From Theobroma cacao (lineage: Eukaryota > Streptophyta > Magnoliopsida > Malvales > Malvaceae), in NCBI RefSeq assembly GCF_000208745.1, contig NC_030855.1:12015088-12079087 (forward strand): a stretch of 64,000 nucleotides of DNA, given 5' to 3'. The position numbers were made by a program, and so were the translations under genes. The notes under the pieces were generated by a model. The model did no database searches. It was not told where the DNA came from and saw only the letters and a list, made by a program, of their open reading frames with translations. Numbering within the stretch: the first letter of the stretch is position 1; the number at the start of each line of letters is the position of its first letter. Below are positions 10,674 to 22,995 of this stretch, one piece after another.

Positions 10674-13467
10674 TGTCAAGACCCGAAACTCCCATCGGGC
10701 TCGTGACAACCGTCGCGACGTCTCGATAGGCACTCATTACCCCGAATGCCGATCGAAACCCCGCAAGGCTTAGCATCACCTTCTGCATCTCCCTAGTGAG
10801 TGACAGTTATTAAATCTCACATTTTAAGAAAATCATAAGTAGTTTCCAAATTAAAACAATAAAATATTTTTTTTGGCTAACAGGGGCATTTTAGTCATTT
10901 TTCTTCAAAAATACTGAAACCCACCAAAAACATGGTGTAAAAGATAAATACGTTCATACATACTTTAAATTAGATAACTGAAGTGTAAAATTACTTTTAC
11001 AGTGACACATGGGCCCCCAACTGACCAAGAAGGTGTAGGGCTACGAACCCTTACTTTCTAGAATGCAACTCCGAGATTAATTCTCGTCTTAATCAACTAT
11101 CAACAAACTGTCCTGAGCTTGAAAAATGGATAGGAAGAGGGGTGAGATTATGATTACATAATCCTGGTGAGTAAATAGACACCATCTAAACTATCTAAAG
11201 GCTAGTAAATGGAGACGAATTAAAATACTCTTTTCCAATATATGTTTCATAACATGAATATTCAGTTTACTCAATTAATCAACATGGCTTATATATCTCA
11301 CAAAACTTGGCTCCTGCCAAAATCATTCTCGCGAGTACCTTCATCAAGGTATCCCACTGAGACTGCCAAGGCTGTTAAATGTCCCATACCCATAAACATG
11401 TTTTCGCATCTGACACACAGCCGTTCCTTGGCGTTGGTTGAGTCTCACTCTCACGCAGTGCTCCATGTGAAGTGCACTCAAAAAGCCCACCTCAGGAGAT
11501 ACCCTACGCGCCTCTACGACCAAGGTGAGAATATAAAGGAGTTTACCGTACCCCTCTAATAGGCTGGTCCACGGAACCCCCACCACTGCAGTGACTATGG
11601 ATTATTTTATCTACCACCTGATTTATAAAATCCTTATCTGCATGACATGGCAATTTATCGCAATCTAGCCTTTCAAGGCTGAATACATAGTATATATAAT
11701 TTTGATACAAATATCGACTTTGCCATTCATGCTCACATATTGCTATAAGCCATATAATTTAAAACACAGTTTATAGCACAAGCAGGTAGTCTCCAATTAC
11801 TCTATTTTCAAAACCAGTATTCAGTTTTCCAAAAAAATTATAAAATCATTTTATAAAATCACAATTGCTCGTAAAACGTAGCAATTTACCATTTAAACCC
11901 ATTTTCTATAAAATCACACAATTGTATAAAACTACTATAGATAATTAAGACGATAATAAGTTTTCTCACAATATTAAGAGTAAAAATACTCCTATTTTCA
12001 GCCCGCAGGTATAGTCCTTTACCAGTATCCAATGGCTCACCACCTAGCCATAATCCATGACACATATTCCAATTAAATTGTGTCTAACAGTCATAAGCTA
12101 TTTCAGGCTCGATATATGTGCATGATATGAAATGAAAAATGCAAGGGTAGCCATCTAGACCCGGTATTGGAGTAAGTCGATTTTTCATCTGATAAATTGG
12201 CCAATGCGTCCAATTTCACTCCAACTTACTCCATTTCTTGTCCAATCCCTCAATTCACCAAGAACAACTAATTAACACACAATTAGGCAAATTTTATCTT
12301 CGCTTTTCTTCTTGAAACTTTCGGCCAACAATGGTACACTAACTCCATGATTTTTCCTACTTAATTTTCTCTCCATAATTCATTAATTCCTACACCAAAA
12401 ACTATTATTTCTTAATCAAATCACCTAGACTAACATCCCATTCTTCCTCATTATTCACTTAGAGAATTCGGCTATTGATGGGCACCAAACCTTTGGTTGT
12501 TTTCTTCACTTGTTTTCATGCTACACATCATTAATCACCTAAAAACACTAACATACCTAAAAATCAAACCAATCCAAGATCATTCTCTCTCCATACCCAT
12601 TTTGACCAGCCATGATTTCATCATGAAAACATGTAATTTAACCATGGAAATTAAGGGAAAATGCATGGGTAAGGTAAATCACTAGCAAAATCAAAGAAAT
12701 TTTACCTTTGCTTGATCAAATCCTTGAATTCCAACACTTTCTCTTTGATTTTTCCCACCTAGGGTTTGTTCTTCCTTGGTTTCTCTTCTCTTCTGGTTTG
12801 GCTGATCACTATGGGAGAAATGGGCTAATTTTTTACCATTTTATAAAGAAATAATAAAAAAATAAAAATATGACACATGGCATTTCCTTATTGGTTCAAG
12901 TTTTAAATATTTGACTTTTAATTCTTTAATTTTCCACCACATATTTCTCATGTTTCTCCTTTTCCATGATGAATAAAATCCCTTTGTCTTGACAAGTGTC
13001 GGGGGTGAAAATTTACCGATTTACCCCTGGGGTGGCAAAATTACCATTTCACCCCTATATTCTAAATTATACCGAAATTAAAATTTGTCACTTCTAAACT
13101 TCAAATCATACTCCAATACTCCAATCATACTCCAATAAGTCAAATGGGGCCAAAAAAAATCTTTTCTAAAAATTCCCATTTTGTCCTCAAGTGGCAAATG
13201 ACCATTTTGCCCTTAGATAATGAAAATTTCGGTTTGACTCCAAATTGATCCTTGAAGTCCGAATTACCATTTTGAGTTATCCCTAAATTGTGAAACTCTT
13301 AATTTCACCTTAAAATTCCTATTTGAACTAGTTCGAGCTTAATCGACTTAATGGTACCATTAGGGGCAATATCATCTTTTAACGATTCCCCAAACTTCCT
13401 AAATATGCAAACATTCTATTGAGCATTTAAATGACGTCGTAATTATTTTATAGAATAGGGTTTGACA
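10674..13467 (-). repeat. 3' LTR of the non-coding gypsy-type element
   Basis: A 2794-bp LTR, TGTCAAGACCC...GGGTTTGACA on the plus strand. It aligns end to end with 15537-18312, with scattered substitutions and small indels. On the minus strand a TATAAAATGG promoter-like stretch lies near 12838-12846. A 105-codon plus-strand frame at 11242-11559 is retained in the other LTR, but it runs against the element's sense and is probably chance. Confidence 0.88.
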
Positions 13468-14140
13468 ACATTACCCCCCTTAAAATAAAATTGTCCTCAA
13501 AATTTCACTTATCAAACTCAAATAAAATGTGGGGCATTTTCTTCCATTATTTTCACATACTTCCTGTTTATCTCACAAGTATAAAATATCAATCTTCTTA
13601 ATCATATTAATCCATCTCGTACAGCTTGACCATGCTATAGATCATATTTCCTTGATATTATCTCCTTGACTATTTTTCAGAGTCTCTTATGTTCACGTAG
13701 TTCAATTTCTGATAAAATTTCTTATCATTGTACTACATACATCACTCATCATATATTAAGTTTGAATCTTAATTCACTAAAAATCATTCTTCATTTTAGT
13801 TGATCACAACATCAACCCCACATATGTGCATATGCTTTATAATCCTATTTATGTTTCCAAGATCTACCTTGATTTGATCATTGAATGCGATGCAATATCA
13901 CAATTCCTCAGAGTCATCCCTTTGTCCTCAATCATCTTTCATGCCTCTATATTGCTTTGTATCCCATCCTCATACTTATGTGACATGCCAGTCATGAGTC
14001 TAACTTGACTATATAGCCATTTGCTCCTTAAGCTTTAATGTTTTCTCATTGCGAAAATTCTTTTGAATTTATCACATCAGAGTATTCATAAGGTGGATAC
14101 ATATCCATATTTTATAGTTCAAGGTCTAACGCAGCGAACA

Positions 14141-14701
14141 TTGTCTCATCATTAAAGTTCTACCCTTATCTATTGATCATAGCTCCCTTACACATTTACT
14201 ATACTTTCCTGGGTTACTTACAAGTCACTCATGGCCATCCAACTTTTAACCTCTTATAGTAAGTCAAACTAATATATTCTCTTATACTTTTCCATACGCT
14301 TCCTTAATAAAGTTCCACTCTTTCATACGAATATAACATCATTCTTCCTTAACCAATTTACAAATTGTACTTGAAATTGCAAGACTTAAAACTAGATTCT
14401 CCTCAAGTACTTTTCAATATNTTGTCTCATCATTAAAGTTCTACCCTTATCTATTGATCATAGCTCCCTTACACATTTACTATACTTTCCTGGGTTACTT
14501 ACAAGTCACTCATGGCCATCCAACTTTTGCCCTCTTATAGTAAGTCAAACTAATATATTCTCTTATACTTTTCCATACGCTTCCTTAATAAAGTTCCACT
14601 CTTTCATACGAATATAACATCATTCTTCCTTAACCAATTTACAAATTGTACTTGAAATTGCAAGACTTAAAACTAGATTCTCCTCAAGTACTTTTCAATA
14701 T
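14141..14701. repeat. 280-bp direct duplication separated by one N (probable assembly join)
   Basis: 14141-14420 is repeated at 14422-14701 with two visible differences (aacc versus gccc, in the block reading catccaacttttNNcctc). The single N at 14421 lies exactly between the copies. This is what results when overlapping contig ends are joined without merging, so the duplication may not exist in the genome. Confidence 0.75.
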
Positions 14702-14869
14702 TAATACTAATATCACTCTCAGCTTATAGCTTCCTTTTTATAATCACACAACTTAGTGCTTGCTTTTACAAGATCCACGACAGAACTTCTCTTGAGTATT
14801 TCCTTAGGGATATCTATCTTAAACTTATGTCTCACAACATGTGATCACGTAACCCGTAACTTAGCCATT

Positions 14870-15050
14870 TATGTGGCATTCTCTTCGGGGCCCACCCATG
14901 TGGCCTCCCCATCTGAGGCCCACTCCAAGGTATTGTTATATCTGTATCGATCCCTTTGGCTTCCCAATCCTGCAGGACCGCATACACCAAGTATCGAACC
15001 CCAGACCTTTTACTTCCCCCGAAGGGAACGCTTTTAACCATTTCAGCTTT
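14870..15050 (-). mobile_element. Candidate tRNA-derived SINE or tRNA-like segment
   Basis: On the minus strand AGCTGAAATGGTTAAAAGCG (about 15030-15049) resembles a tRNA A box/D-arm, and GGTTCGATAC (14991-15000) matches a B box about 50 bases downstream, as in an RNA polymerase III promoter. The body down to about 14870 is more GC-rich than its surroundings. I see no clear poly-A or poly-T tail and no target duplication, so the ends are uncertain. It could also be part of the host element. Confidence 0.4.
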
Positions 15051-15517
15051 AACTCATTCATATCGATACCTTCCTAAACCTTAAAACTCCAATTACCAAA
15101 ACTTAGAATCAAGTTCAATGACCTTAGGTCAACTCGTGAATTCAACTTCACATCTGTCTCATTTTATTCATGCGTCCTAGACATGAAGTGTTCTTAGCCC
15201 TGTAGCACGGTGGCTATTGGAGTTTACTTGATCAATGTTATTCATCTATATTTAAGGTTACTACACTAATCATTCTCAACCGTTTGGTTTCCCTTCAAGC
15301 TTACGTCACAATTTCCATAACCATTTATATCCTCTTGTGCTTATCACATATAATAAGTAAAATAGATATTTTCAAATTCATCTCATCCTATTCAATCTAA
15401 CCTGACTAACTTAACTCGAGGCCACGCAGTGTCAATGTTGATTTCTTAATATAACTTTAAAATCGAAAACTTTAAAATCCAAAGCTTTAAAATCAAAATC
15501 TTTGATCTTTAAACCAT

Positions 15518-15529
15518 GCTCTGATACCA
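15518..15529 (-). promoter_or_regulatory. Primer-binding site, initiator tRNA-Met type
   Basis: The minus strand reads TGGTATCAGAGC, the complement of the initiator tRNA-Met 3' end. It lies a few bases inside the 5' LTR that starts at 15537, and it fixes the element's orientation. Confidence 0.9.
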
Positions 15530-15536
15530 CTCAAAT

Positions 15537-18312
15537 TGTCACGACCCGAAACTCCCATTGGGCCCGTGACAACCACCGCGACGTCTCGATAAGCACTAAT
15601 TACCCCGAATACCGATTGACACCTCGGAAGGCTTAGCATCAGCTTCTGTATCTCCCCGGTGAGCGACAGTTATTAAATCTCACATTTCAAGAAAATCATA
15701 AGTCGTTTCCAAATCAAAACAATAAAATATTTTTTTTGGCTCACAAGGGCATTTTCATCATTTTTATTCAAAAATACCGAAACCCGCCAAAAACATGGTG
15801 TAAAAGATAAATATGTTCATACATACTTTAAATCAGATAACTGAAGTATAAAATTACTTTTACAGTGACACGTGGGCCCTCAATTGACCAAGAAGGTGTA
15901 GGACTACAAACCCTTACTTTCTAGGATGCAACTCCGAGAATAATTCTCGTCTTAATCAACTGTCAACAAACTATCCTAAGACTGAAAAATGGATAGGAAG
16001 AGGGGTGAAATTATGATTACATAATCCCAATGAGTAAACATACACCATCTAAACTATCTAAAGGCGAGTAAATGGAGACGAATTAAAATATTCTTTTCCA
16101 ATATATGTTTCATAACATGAATATTCAGTTTACTCAATTAATCAGCATGGCTTATATATCTCACAAAACTTGGCTCCTGCCAAAATCATTCTCACGGATA
16201 CCTTCGTCAAGGTATCCCACTGAGACCGCCAAGGCTGTTAAATGTCTCATACCCATAAACATATTTTCGCATTTGACACATAGCCATTCCTTGGCGTTGG
16301 CTGAGTCTCACTTTCACGCGGTGCTCCACATGAAGTGCACTCAAAAAGCCCACCTCAGGAGATACCCTACGCTCCTCTACGACCGAGGTGAGAATATAAA
16401 GGAGTTTACAATGCCCCTCTAATAGGCTGGTCGACGGAACCCCCACCACTGCAGTTACTATGGATTATTTTATCTACCACCTGATTTATAAAATCCTTAT
16501 CTGCATGACATGGCAATTTATCGCAACCTAGCCTCTCAAGGCTGAATACATAGTATATATAATTTTGATACAAATACCGACTTTACCATTCATGCTCACA
16601 TATTGCTATAAGCCATATAATTTAAAACACAGTTTATAACACAAGCAGGTAGTCTCCAATTACTCTATTTTCAAAACCAGTATTCAATTTTCCAAAAAAT
16701 TTTTAAAATCATTTTATAAAATCACAATTTCTCCTAAAACGTAGCAATTTACCATTTAAACCCATTTTCTATAAAATCACACAATTGTATAAAACTACTC
16801 TAGATAATTAAGATGATAATAAGTTTACTCACAATATTATGAATAGAAATACTCCTATTTTCAGTCAGCGAGTATAGTCCTTTACTCGTATCCAATGGCT
16901 CACCACCTAGCCATAATCCATGACACATATTCTAATTAAATTGTGTCTAACAGTCATAAGCTATTTTAGGCTTGATATATATGCATGATATGAAATGAAA
17001 AATGCACGAGTAGCCATCTAGACCCGGTATTGGCCTAAGTCGATTTTTCATCCGATAAATTGGCCAATGCCTCCAATTTCACTCCAACTTGCTCCATTTC
17101 TTTTCCAATCCCTCAATTCACCAAGCACAACTAATTAACACACAATTAGGCAAAATTTATCTTCGCTTTTCTTTTTGGAACTTTCGGCCAACAATGGTAC
17201 ACTAACTCCGTGATTTTTCCTACTTAATTTTCTCTCCATAATTCATTAATTCCTACACCAAAAACTATTATTTCTTAATCAAATCACCTAGAATAACATC
17301 CCATTCTTCCTCATTATTCACTTAGAGAATTCGGCTATTGATGGGCACCAAACCTTTGGTGGTTTTCTTCACTTGTTTTCATGCTACACATCATTAATCA
17401 CCTAAAAACACTAACATACCTAAAAATCAAACCAATCCAAGATCATTCTCTCTCCATACCCATTTTGACCAGCCATGAATTCATCATGAAAACATGTAAT
17501 TTAACCATGGAAATTAAGGGAAAATGCATGGGTAAGGTAAATCACTAGCAAAATCAAAGAAATTTTACCTTTGCTTGATCAAATCCTTGAATTCCAACCT
17601 TTTTTCTTTGATTTTTCCCACCTAGGGTTTGTTCTTCCTTGGTTTCTCTTCTCTTTTGGTTTGGCTGATCACTATGGGAGAAATGAGCTGATTGTTTACC
17701 TTTTTATAAAGAAATAATAAAATAATAAAAACATGACACATGGCATTTCCTTATTGGTTCAAATTTTAAATATTTGACTTTTAATTCTTTAATTCTCCAC
17801 CACACATTTCTCATGTTTATCCATTTCAATGATGAATAAAATTCCTTGGTCTTGACAAGTGTCGGGGGTGAAAATTTATTGATTTGCCCCCCGAGGTGGC
17901 AAAATTACCATTTCGCCCCTATATTCCAAATTATACCGAAATTAAAATTTTTCACTTCTAAACTTCAAATCATACTCCAATAAGTCAAATGGGGCCAAAA
18001 ATAATCTTTTCTAAAAATTTCCATTTTGTCCCCAAGTGGCAAATGACCATTTTCCCCTGGATAGTGAAAATTTCGGTTTGACTCCAAATTGATCCTCGAA
18101 CACCGAATTACCATTTGGAGTCATCCTTGAACTGTGAAAGTCTTAATTCCACCTTAAAATTTCTATTTGAACTCGTTCGAGGCTTAATCGACTTAATGGT
18201 ACCATTAGGGGCAATATTATCTTTTAACGATTCCTCGAACATCCTAAATATGCAAACATTCTATTGAGCATGTAAATGACGTTGTAATTATTTTATAGAA
18301 TAGGGTTTGACA
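15537..18312 (-). repeat. 5' LTR of the non-coding gypsy-type element
   Basis: A 2776-bp LTR, TGTCACGACCC...GGGTTTGACA on the plus strand, partner of 10674-13467. Next to the LINE at 18313 the interrupted zf-RVT coding sequence resumes. Confidence 0.88.
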
Positions 18313-18800
18313 ACACGGGCCCAATAAGCCATGTTCGCCTTATTGCTATTGATAGGAATATTTAAAATCTTATCAATAACCGAATCAGGTAATACAACTT
18401 TCAGTTTATCCACATCCCACATATTAGTATTGAAAAAGTAATTAACTTTTGTCATGGAAAGCAAATATGAAGGAAAAGAGTGTACCAACGGTTCATCTCC
18501 TAGCCATACATCATGCCATAATAGAAGGTTGCCCTTACCGATCCTCCACCGTATTTGCTGTCCAAATATGTCTCTACTAACTAACATCCGTTTCTAGGTT
18601 GCAGAATCATGAAGTTTAGGAGAGATTGTCTAAGGAATTTTCCCAGTGCAATACATGGCGTTCATGTATTGTATCCATAAGCTGCTACATGTTTGAAACT
18701 GTCAGCGTTTTCCAGTAAAAGCCTCGAAAGTCTCTTGCAAACTGCGGATGTCTAGTCCACTTTCCAATTATGGGAAGGTAGTTTTATTCCATGATGCCTA
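18313..18800 (-). pseudogene. LINE ORF2, start of the zf-RVT region (5' of the gypsy-type insert)
   Basis: The minus-strand frame from 18587 reads WRIGKGNLLLWHDVWLGDEP, then INSNKANMAYWAR at the insert edge. This is the region after the reverse transcriptase thumb in plant LINEs. The reading frame stops inside the inserted LTR. The sequence above 18587 continues the linker from the reverse transcriptase, with stops. Confidence 0.75.
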
Positions 18801-20350
18801 ATGTATGTGTTTGCTGTTCAAGAAATCTCCCCATAAGAAACTATTAAAAAGTCTGTCTACTTTTTGAGTGGTGCTCACCAGGGGCTTAAGGACTTGTAAT
18901 AGATATATTGGCATAGAAGTGAGAACACTTTGTATCAATCTGATGTGGTTGCCAAGCGAAAGAACTTTATTTTCCCAACTAGTGATCCGCTCCTAGATTT
19001 TAGAGATGAGAGAGTCAAAAAGCATTACTTTCTTGGGTCCTTTGTAAATAGGGGCTCCTAGATATGTAACTGGAAAAGTCTTATGATGGAAGCTTGTGGT
19101 TCGAGAAATAATTTGTTTTCTGGAAATGGCCATTGCAGAAGCAATTATGAAGCAACTTTTCTGATGGTTTATTTTTTGTCTAGAAACCTGCTCATATTCC
19201 TTTAAAAAGCTAAGAACTTTCTCTAAAGCGGATTTCCTTCCATTAGTAAAAATCATAATATCATCTGTGAAAGCTAGGTGGCTAATATTCAAAGAACATC
19301 CCGAATAATAACGCAAAGAAACATATTGGGCCAATAGAGAATTAGATCCTCTAGATAAGAATTCTATAGCTAGTATAAATAATAAAGGCCAAATAGAATC
19401 ACCTTATCATAGTCCTCTCTCTGATTTGAAGTAGCCAACCAAATGACCATTAATTAAAAGTGAAAACCAGCTGTTGGAAATGCACCTTTTAATCATGTCA
19501 ATCCACTGAGAGTAGAAACCAAATTTCTTTAAGATTAAATACAAAAATTTCCAATTTAATCTATCATATGCTTCATCATATCTAGCTTCAAAATCACGTT
19601 GCCACCTCTACCTTTATAATCAAGTTTGCTGGCTAATTGTTAGGCTAAGAGAATTTTATCACTGATTAATCTACCACTCATAAAGCCACTTTGGTTATCC
19701 AAGATTAATGAGGGTAATACTTTAGCTAACCTGTTGGCCAATAATTTAGTAATTATTTTGTTCAAACTAGTACAAAGACTAATGGGGTGAAAATCACTCT
19801 AAGAATCTGTATGCCGTTCTTTTACTAAAAGAACTAAAGTTGTGGAAGTTACCCCCTTTAGAATTGTAGTTCTTGTCAAGAAGTCACACACGACTGTCCA
19901 TAGATCCTTTGCTATTATATGCCAGCACTGTTGATAGAATAATGAGGAAAAGCCATCGAGCCTGGCACGCTATCCTTATGAACGGCGAAAACTGCTTCCC
20001 TCACTTCTGCCATCGTAGGTTCTGCACATAATGCTTGGTTACCATTATCAGATATCAATTGAGGAATTAAATTAGCATTGAACTTGGTAAAATCCGTAGC
20101 TTCAGCCTTCAGCAAGTTGGCAAATACTCTGCAATGGACAACTCGATCTGCTCTTGATCCTATAGTATAGTACCATCACTGGGTTTGGTATTGAAAATGA
20201 AGTTTTTCACCCTTTTTTTCTGTATCCATATATGAAAGAACTTTGTGTTGCGTTCTCCCTTTACTAACCAACGAACACCAAATTTTTGTTACCAATATGA
20301 TTCTTCTATATTGAGCAAATGGTTGAGCTTTGCATATGACAAATTATGTT
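18801..20350 (-). pseudogene. LINE ORF2 reverse transcriptase (stops and frameshifts)
   Basis: Colinear minus-strand pieces give a plant L1 reverse transcriptase. 19915-20115 holds the N-terminal part (EATDFTKFNANLIPQLIS, then DSVPGSMAFPHY, a decayed DKAPGPDGF motif). About 19610-19350 reads ARYDEAYDRLNWKFLYLIL, QWIDMIKRCISN and FSLLINGHLVGYFKSERGL, then stops. 18993-19334 continues with ISHLAFTDDIMIFTNG, where TDD replaces the usual ADD and both catalytic aspartates remain, then TFPVTYLGAPIYKG. In a live element this enzyme copies LINE RNA at a nicked chromosomal target. In-frame stops and short frameshifts show it is dead. Confidence 0.88.
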
Positions 20351-20375
20351 GCTATTAGTTTGAAGGAGACTACTT

Positions 20376-21133
20376 CTATTGGAATAATTCTTCACACTCC
20401 ATAGCATGTTGTTCTACTGCCTTGACATTGCTAAAGATATCACCAAAAATAGCTTTGTTCCAGACTTTCAAAGCCTTTTTTAAACGTTCCTGCTTAAGCC
20501 AAAAGATCATCAACTCGGTACCGTGTATTGGCTCATTCCAATTCCTGTCAACAAAGCTCATAAAATCATGATGCTTTAACCAAGCATGGAGAAAACGAAA
20601 AGAGGAGGACCTTTTAACCGAAGACTCTATGCTGAAAATTAATAATGGGCAGTGATCGGAGCCATCTCGGTAAAAGTGTTGGACTCTTATACTAGTGAAG
20701 TGCATACCCCATTGCATGTTGCAAACTACTCTGTCAAGCCTCTGAAACATGCCAGAATTAGTCCAAGTGAATCTATTCCCTTCAAATCCTGCATCTAACA
20801 AACCATAGTCAAAAAGAGTCAGTGCCAAATCCTCCATCGAGCCAATATGCGATTCTGCCCCCAAAAATCTTTCTACCTTGTTAATAATAATGTTGAAGGC
20901 CCCTCCTGCTAGCCACGATTCATGTATTCCAGCAACTATATTTCTCAAAAAAGCCCATAAGTCTTGCCTTTCTAGTCTAGTACAGCATAGATAAAAAAAG
21001 TTTGACAAGAAAAAGAAAGCCATGACAAAGAAAACTGAGCATGACAACATTGAGGATGATCAAACCTTATTGTGCAGGAAACATCATGTGTCCCAAAAAG
21101 CCAAATCATCTGTGAGAAGTTACTAGCCGCACC
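20376..21133 (-). pseudogene. LINE ORF2 endonuclease domain (APE-type), main part
   Basis: The 224-residue frame 20376-21050 holds most of an exonuclease-endonuclease-phosphatase fold. It includes SWLAGGAFNII (usually GGDFN, so the Asp is Ala here), then GFEGNRFTWTNSG and FQRLDRVVCNMQWG, then the C-terminal DGSDHCPLLI with the catalytic Asp-His pair. The domain nicks the target site for LINE integration. Its first residues lie beyond the inserted LTRs at 25995-26159. The stretch 21051-21133 belongs to the same ORF in another frame. The lost Asp, together with the frameshifts, means the enzyme is inactive. Confidence 0.87.
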
Positions 21134-22994
21134 TGTTAGCTTTAAAATTATTATAGTTTTGATTATGACAAAATGATCAAATTTTCTTGAACATTATTTG
21201 AGTAATCCTTGACAATTTTTTGAAATGATTTAACTTCCATACATTTGTTCTTATATAGACACAAGCTTAACTCTTGAAGTTTTTGAACTATATCTATAAG
21301 CTTGTATGACTTAGGTGTATGAGTGCTTATGATTCTCATTCATGAAAGTTTTATTTAAAGATTAAAGGAAAATCTTGATGCACTTATTAACGGGGAGTTT
21401 TGAATATCTTGTTTAATGATGAAAAAGAAAAAGAAAAGAAGGAAGACTAAGTTAAATAGACTTAAATAGGTTTTCATGTTTAAGTTATGTGTGTGATGCT
21501 CAATTTTGGTTTTGTTGAATATTATGTAAAGAAAACTAGATGCATTGACTAAGGGGGAGCAACTCATTATGCATAAAGATTTGAAGCATTTATATTGAAT
21601 GTAGACATTACACTATTAATCTAGGAGTGTTTTGTCATCATCAAAAATAAGAAATAGAGAATGTTGAGTGTATACATTTTTTATGATAGCAAACTATTCC
21701 CATTCATTTGTGTCTAATATTTCTACTTGAGTATGCAGGAAAAGAATTGTATGCCAATGATAAATAAATTATTCCATGGGACATATCCAAAAAGTATATG
21801 TATAAGATGCCATAATTAATCAACAAAACAAAAGCTCCTTAATTGAATAATAAAGGGTTAGTCGGCTAAAATTCAAATAAGAAGTTGGCGGGCACAAGAG
21901 TATTGAGAAATAGAAAAGACTTAGTTGACTCAGAAATGGGTTAGTTGACTAAAAGTCTACTACTAGAAATCTAGACTTCAAGACAGAACCAATTTAATCG
22001 ACTAAGAAATAAGTTAGTCGACTAAGAGCATACTGCCAAAAATTTTGACTTTAAAACAGAAACAACTTAATCGACTAAGAAGGAAGTTAGTCGACTAAGT
22101 GCTCATTGCCAAAAATTGGGATTAGAAGACAAAGACAACTTAGTCGACTAAGAGTGCAGTTAGTCAACTAAGATCATTCTGTCAGAAAATTTGAATTGAG
22201 CACTAGAAGACAAAATAACGGCTATAAACGGCCAATTTTTGTCTTCAATGGCTAGAATTTATTTTGAAAGTATTTAAAGCCTCTCTAACAGTAAAAAACA
22301 AGATAGAAAAGCCATCCATAGTGATTTTGAGCTTAGAAGACCAAAACCCTTCTCTTTACACTTGTATTTCACTCCCATCCTTTAAAAAACTATTTGAGCT
22401 TAAGTTTTTACATCTTAGATCAGCTAGGCGATCAATTGTACTTCATCTTTTCTCTATTTTCTATTTACTTAGAGTGTGAGAGACACTCTAAGGGGTTGAT
22501 CAAGCTTTGGTTAGCTTGGTTGTTGTAGTAGGTTCTAACTTAGCCTTGAAAAGTTAATTATTGGGTTTTGGTTGATCCCGTGAAAAACCATTGTTGTAGG
22601 TTGTGGTTGAGCCTTTCAAAAACCACTTTGGGTTTTGGTTGAGCCCATGAAAAACCATTGTGAAAGGATGTGGTTAAGCCTTTGAAAAACCACTTTGGGT
22701 TTTAGTTGATCCCGATAAAAAACTATTGTGAAAGGTTTTGGCTAAACTTGGTAAAAGTCATTGTAAAGCTTGGTGAAAGCTTGTGAATTTCACCATTCAT
22801 AGTGGATTAGTTTGGAAAATCCTTAGTTGAGTAATCAAGGTAGTGGATGTACGTCTTGGACCGAACAACTTTAAATTCCTGCTCATTGTCTACTTTGTTT
22901 TTACTTTCATTGCTTTTCAAATTAGTTCCTCATCTTGCGAAGAGCCAAAAAGTGCTATTCACCCCCCTTCTAGCACATTTACTTGGGACCAATA
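21134..22994 (+). mobile_element. SIRE-like Ty1/copia solo LTR
   Basis: About 1861 bp, starting TGTTAGCTTTAAAATTATTA and ending in the CTATTCACCCCCCTTCTAG-type region typical of SIRE/Maximus LTR 3' ends, then GGGACCAATA. The 5-bp target duplication GCACC is at 21129-21133. On the right it is split as g (22995) by the next insertion and is complete at 25990-25994. No PBS or gag follows, so it is a solo LTR. Inside are a 73-bp palindromic array (21921-22212) and imperfect repeats of about 60 bp with wording like GGTTTTGGTTGAGCCC (about 22560-22740). Confidence 0.88.
21921..22212. repeat. Four 73-bp tandem units carrying paired TTAGTCGACTAA palindromes
   Basis: The 12-bp palindrome TTAGTCGACTAA, or a one- to two-base variant, starts at 21921, 21994, 22067 and 22140. 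A partner starts 20 bp later at 21941, 22014, 22087 and 22160. Both series have an exact 73-bp period. A further variant lies at 21858. The array sits in the U3 half of the SIRE-like LTR, upstream of the expected promoter. Confidence 0.9.
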
Positions 22995-22995
22995 G

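Larger units (their letters stand above)
13468..15536 (-). other. Internal region of the LARD-like element
   Basis: AT-rich and without any recognisable gag, protease, reverse transcriptase or integrase in six frames. From the low end it holds the polypurine tract (minus-strand ATTTTAAGGGGGGTAATG), a 280-bp direct duplication around an N (14141-14701), a tRNA-like SINE candidate (14870-15050), and the primer-binding site (15518-15529). Otherwise I see nothing in it. Confidence 0.7.
10674..18312 (-). mobile_element. Non-coding gypsy-type LTR element (LARD-like) with two long LTRs
   Basis: Two nearly identical LTRs, 10674-13467 and 15537-18312, flank a 2.07-kb internal region with no gag or pol. 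A primer-binding site, TGGTATCAGAGC on the minus strand (15518-15529), and a polypurine tract, AAGGGGGGTAA on the minus strand by 13467, place the 5' LTR at the high end. LTR ends and internal blocks resemble the Tekay-like LTRs in this window, so a Tekay-type element may have supplied proteins in trans (inference). The flanks gtaag (10669-10673) and acacg (18313-18317) are the right length for a 5-bp duplication but match at only two positions. Confidence 0.85.

Noticed and set aside
11242..11586. 105-codon plus-strand ORF kept in both LTRs of the LARD-like element (also 16105-16422)
   Set aside because: It lies antisense to the element inside a non-coding LTR. Conservation follows from the two LTRs being copies, and the sequence shows no known domain.
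14141..14701. True tandem duplication of 280 bp
   Set aside because: A single N sits exactly at the boundary, so an assembly join is the simpler explanation.
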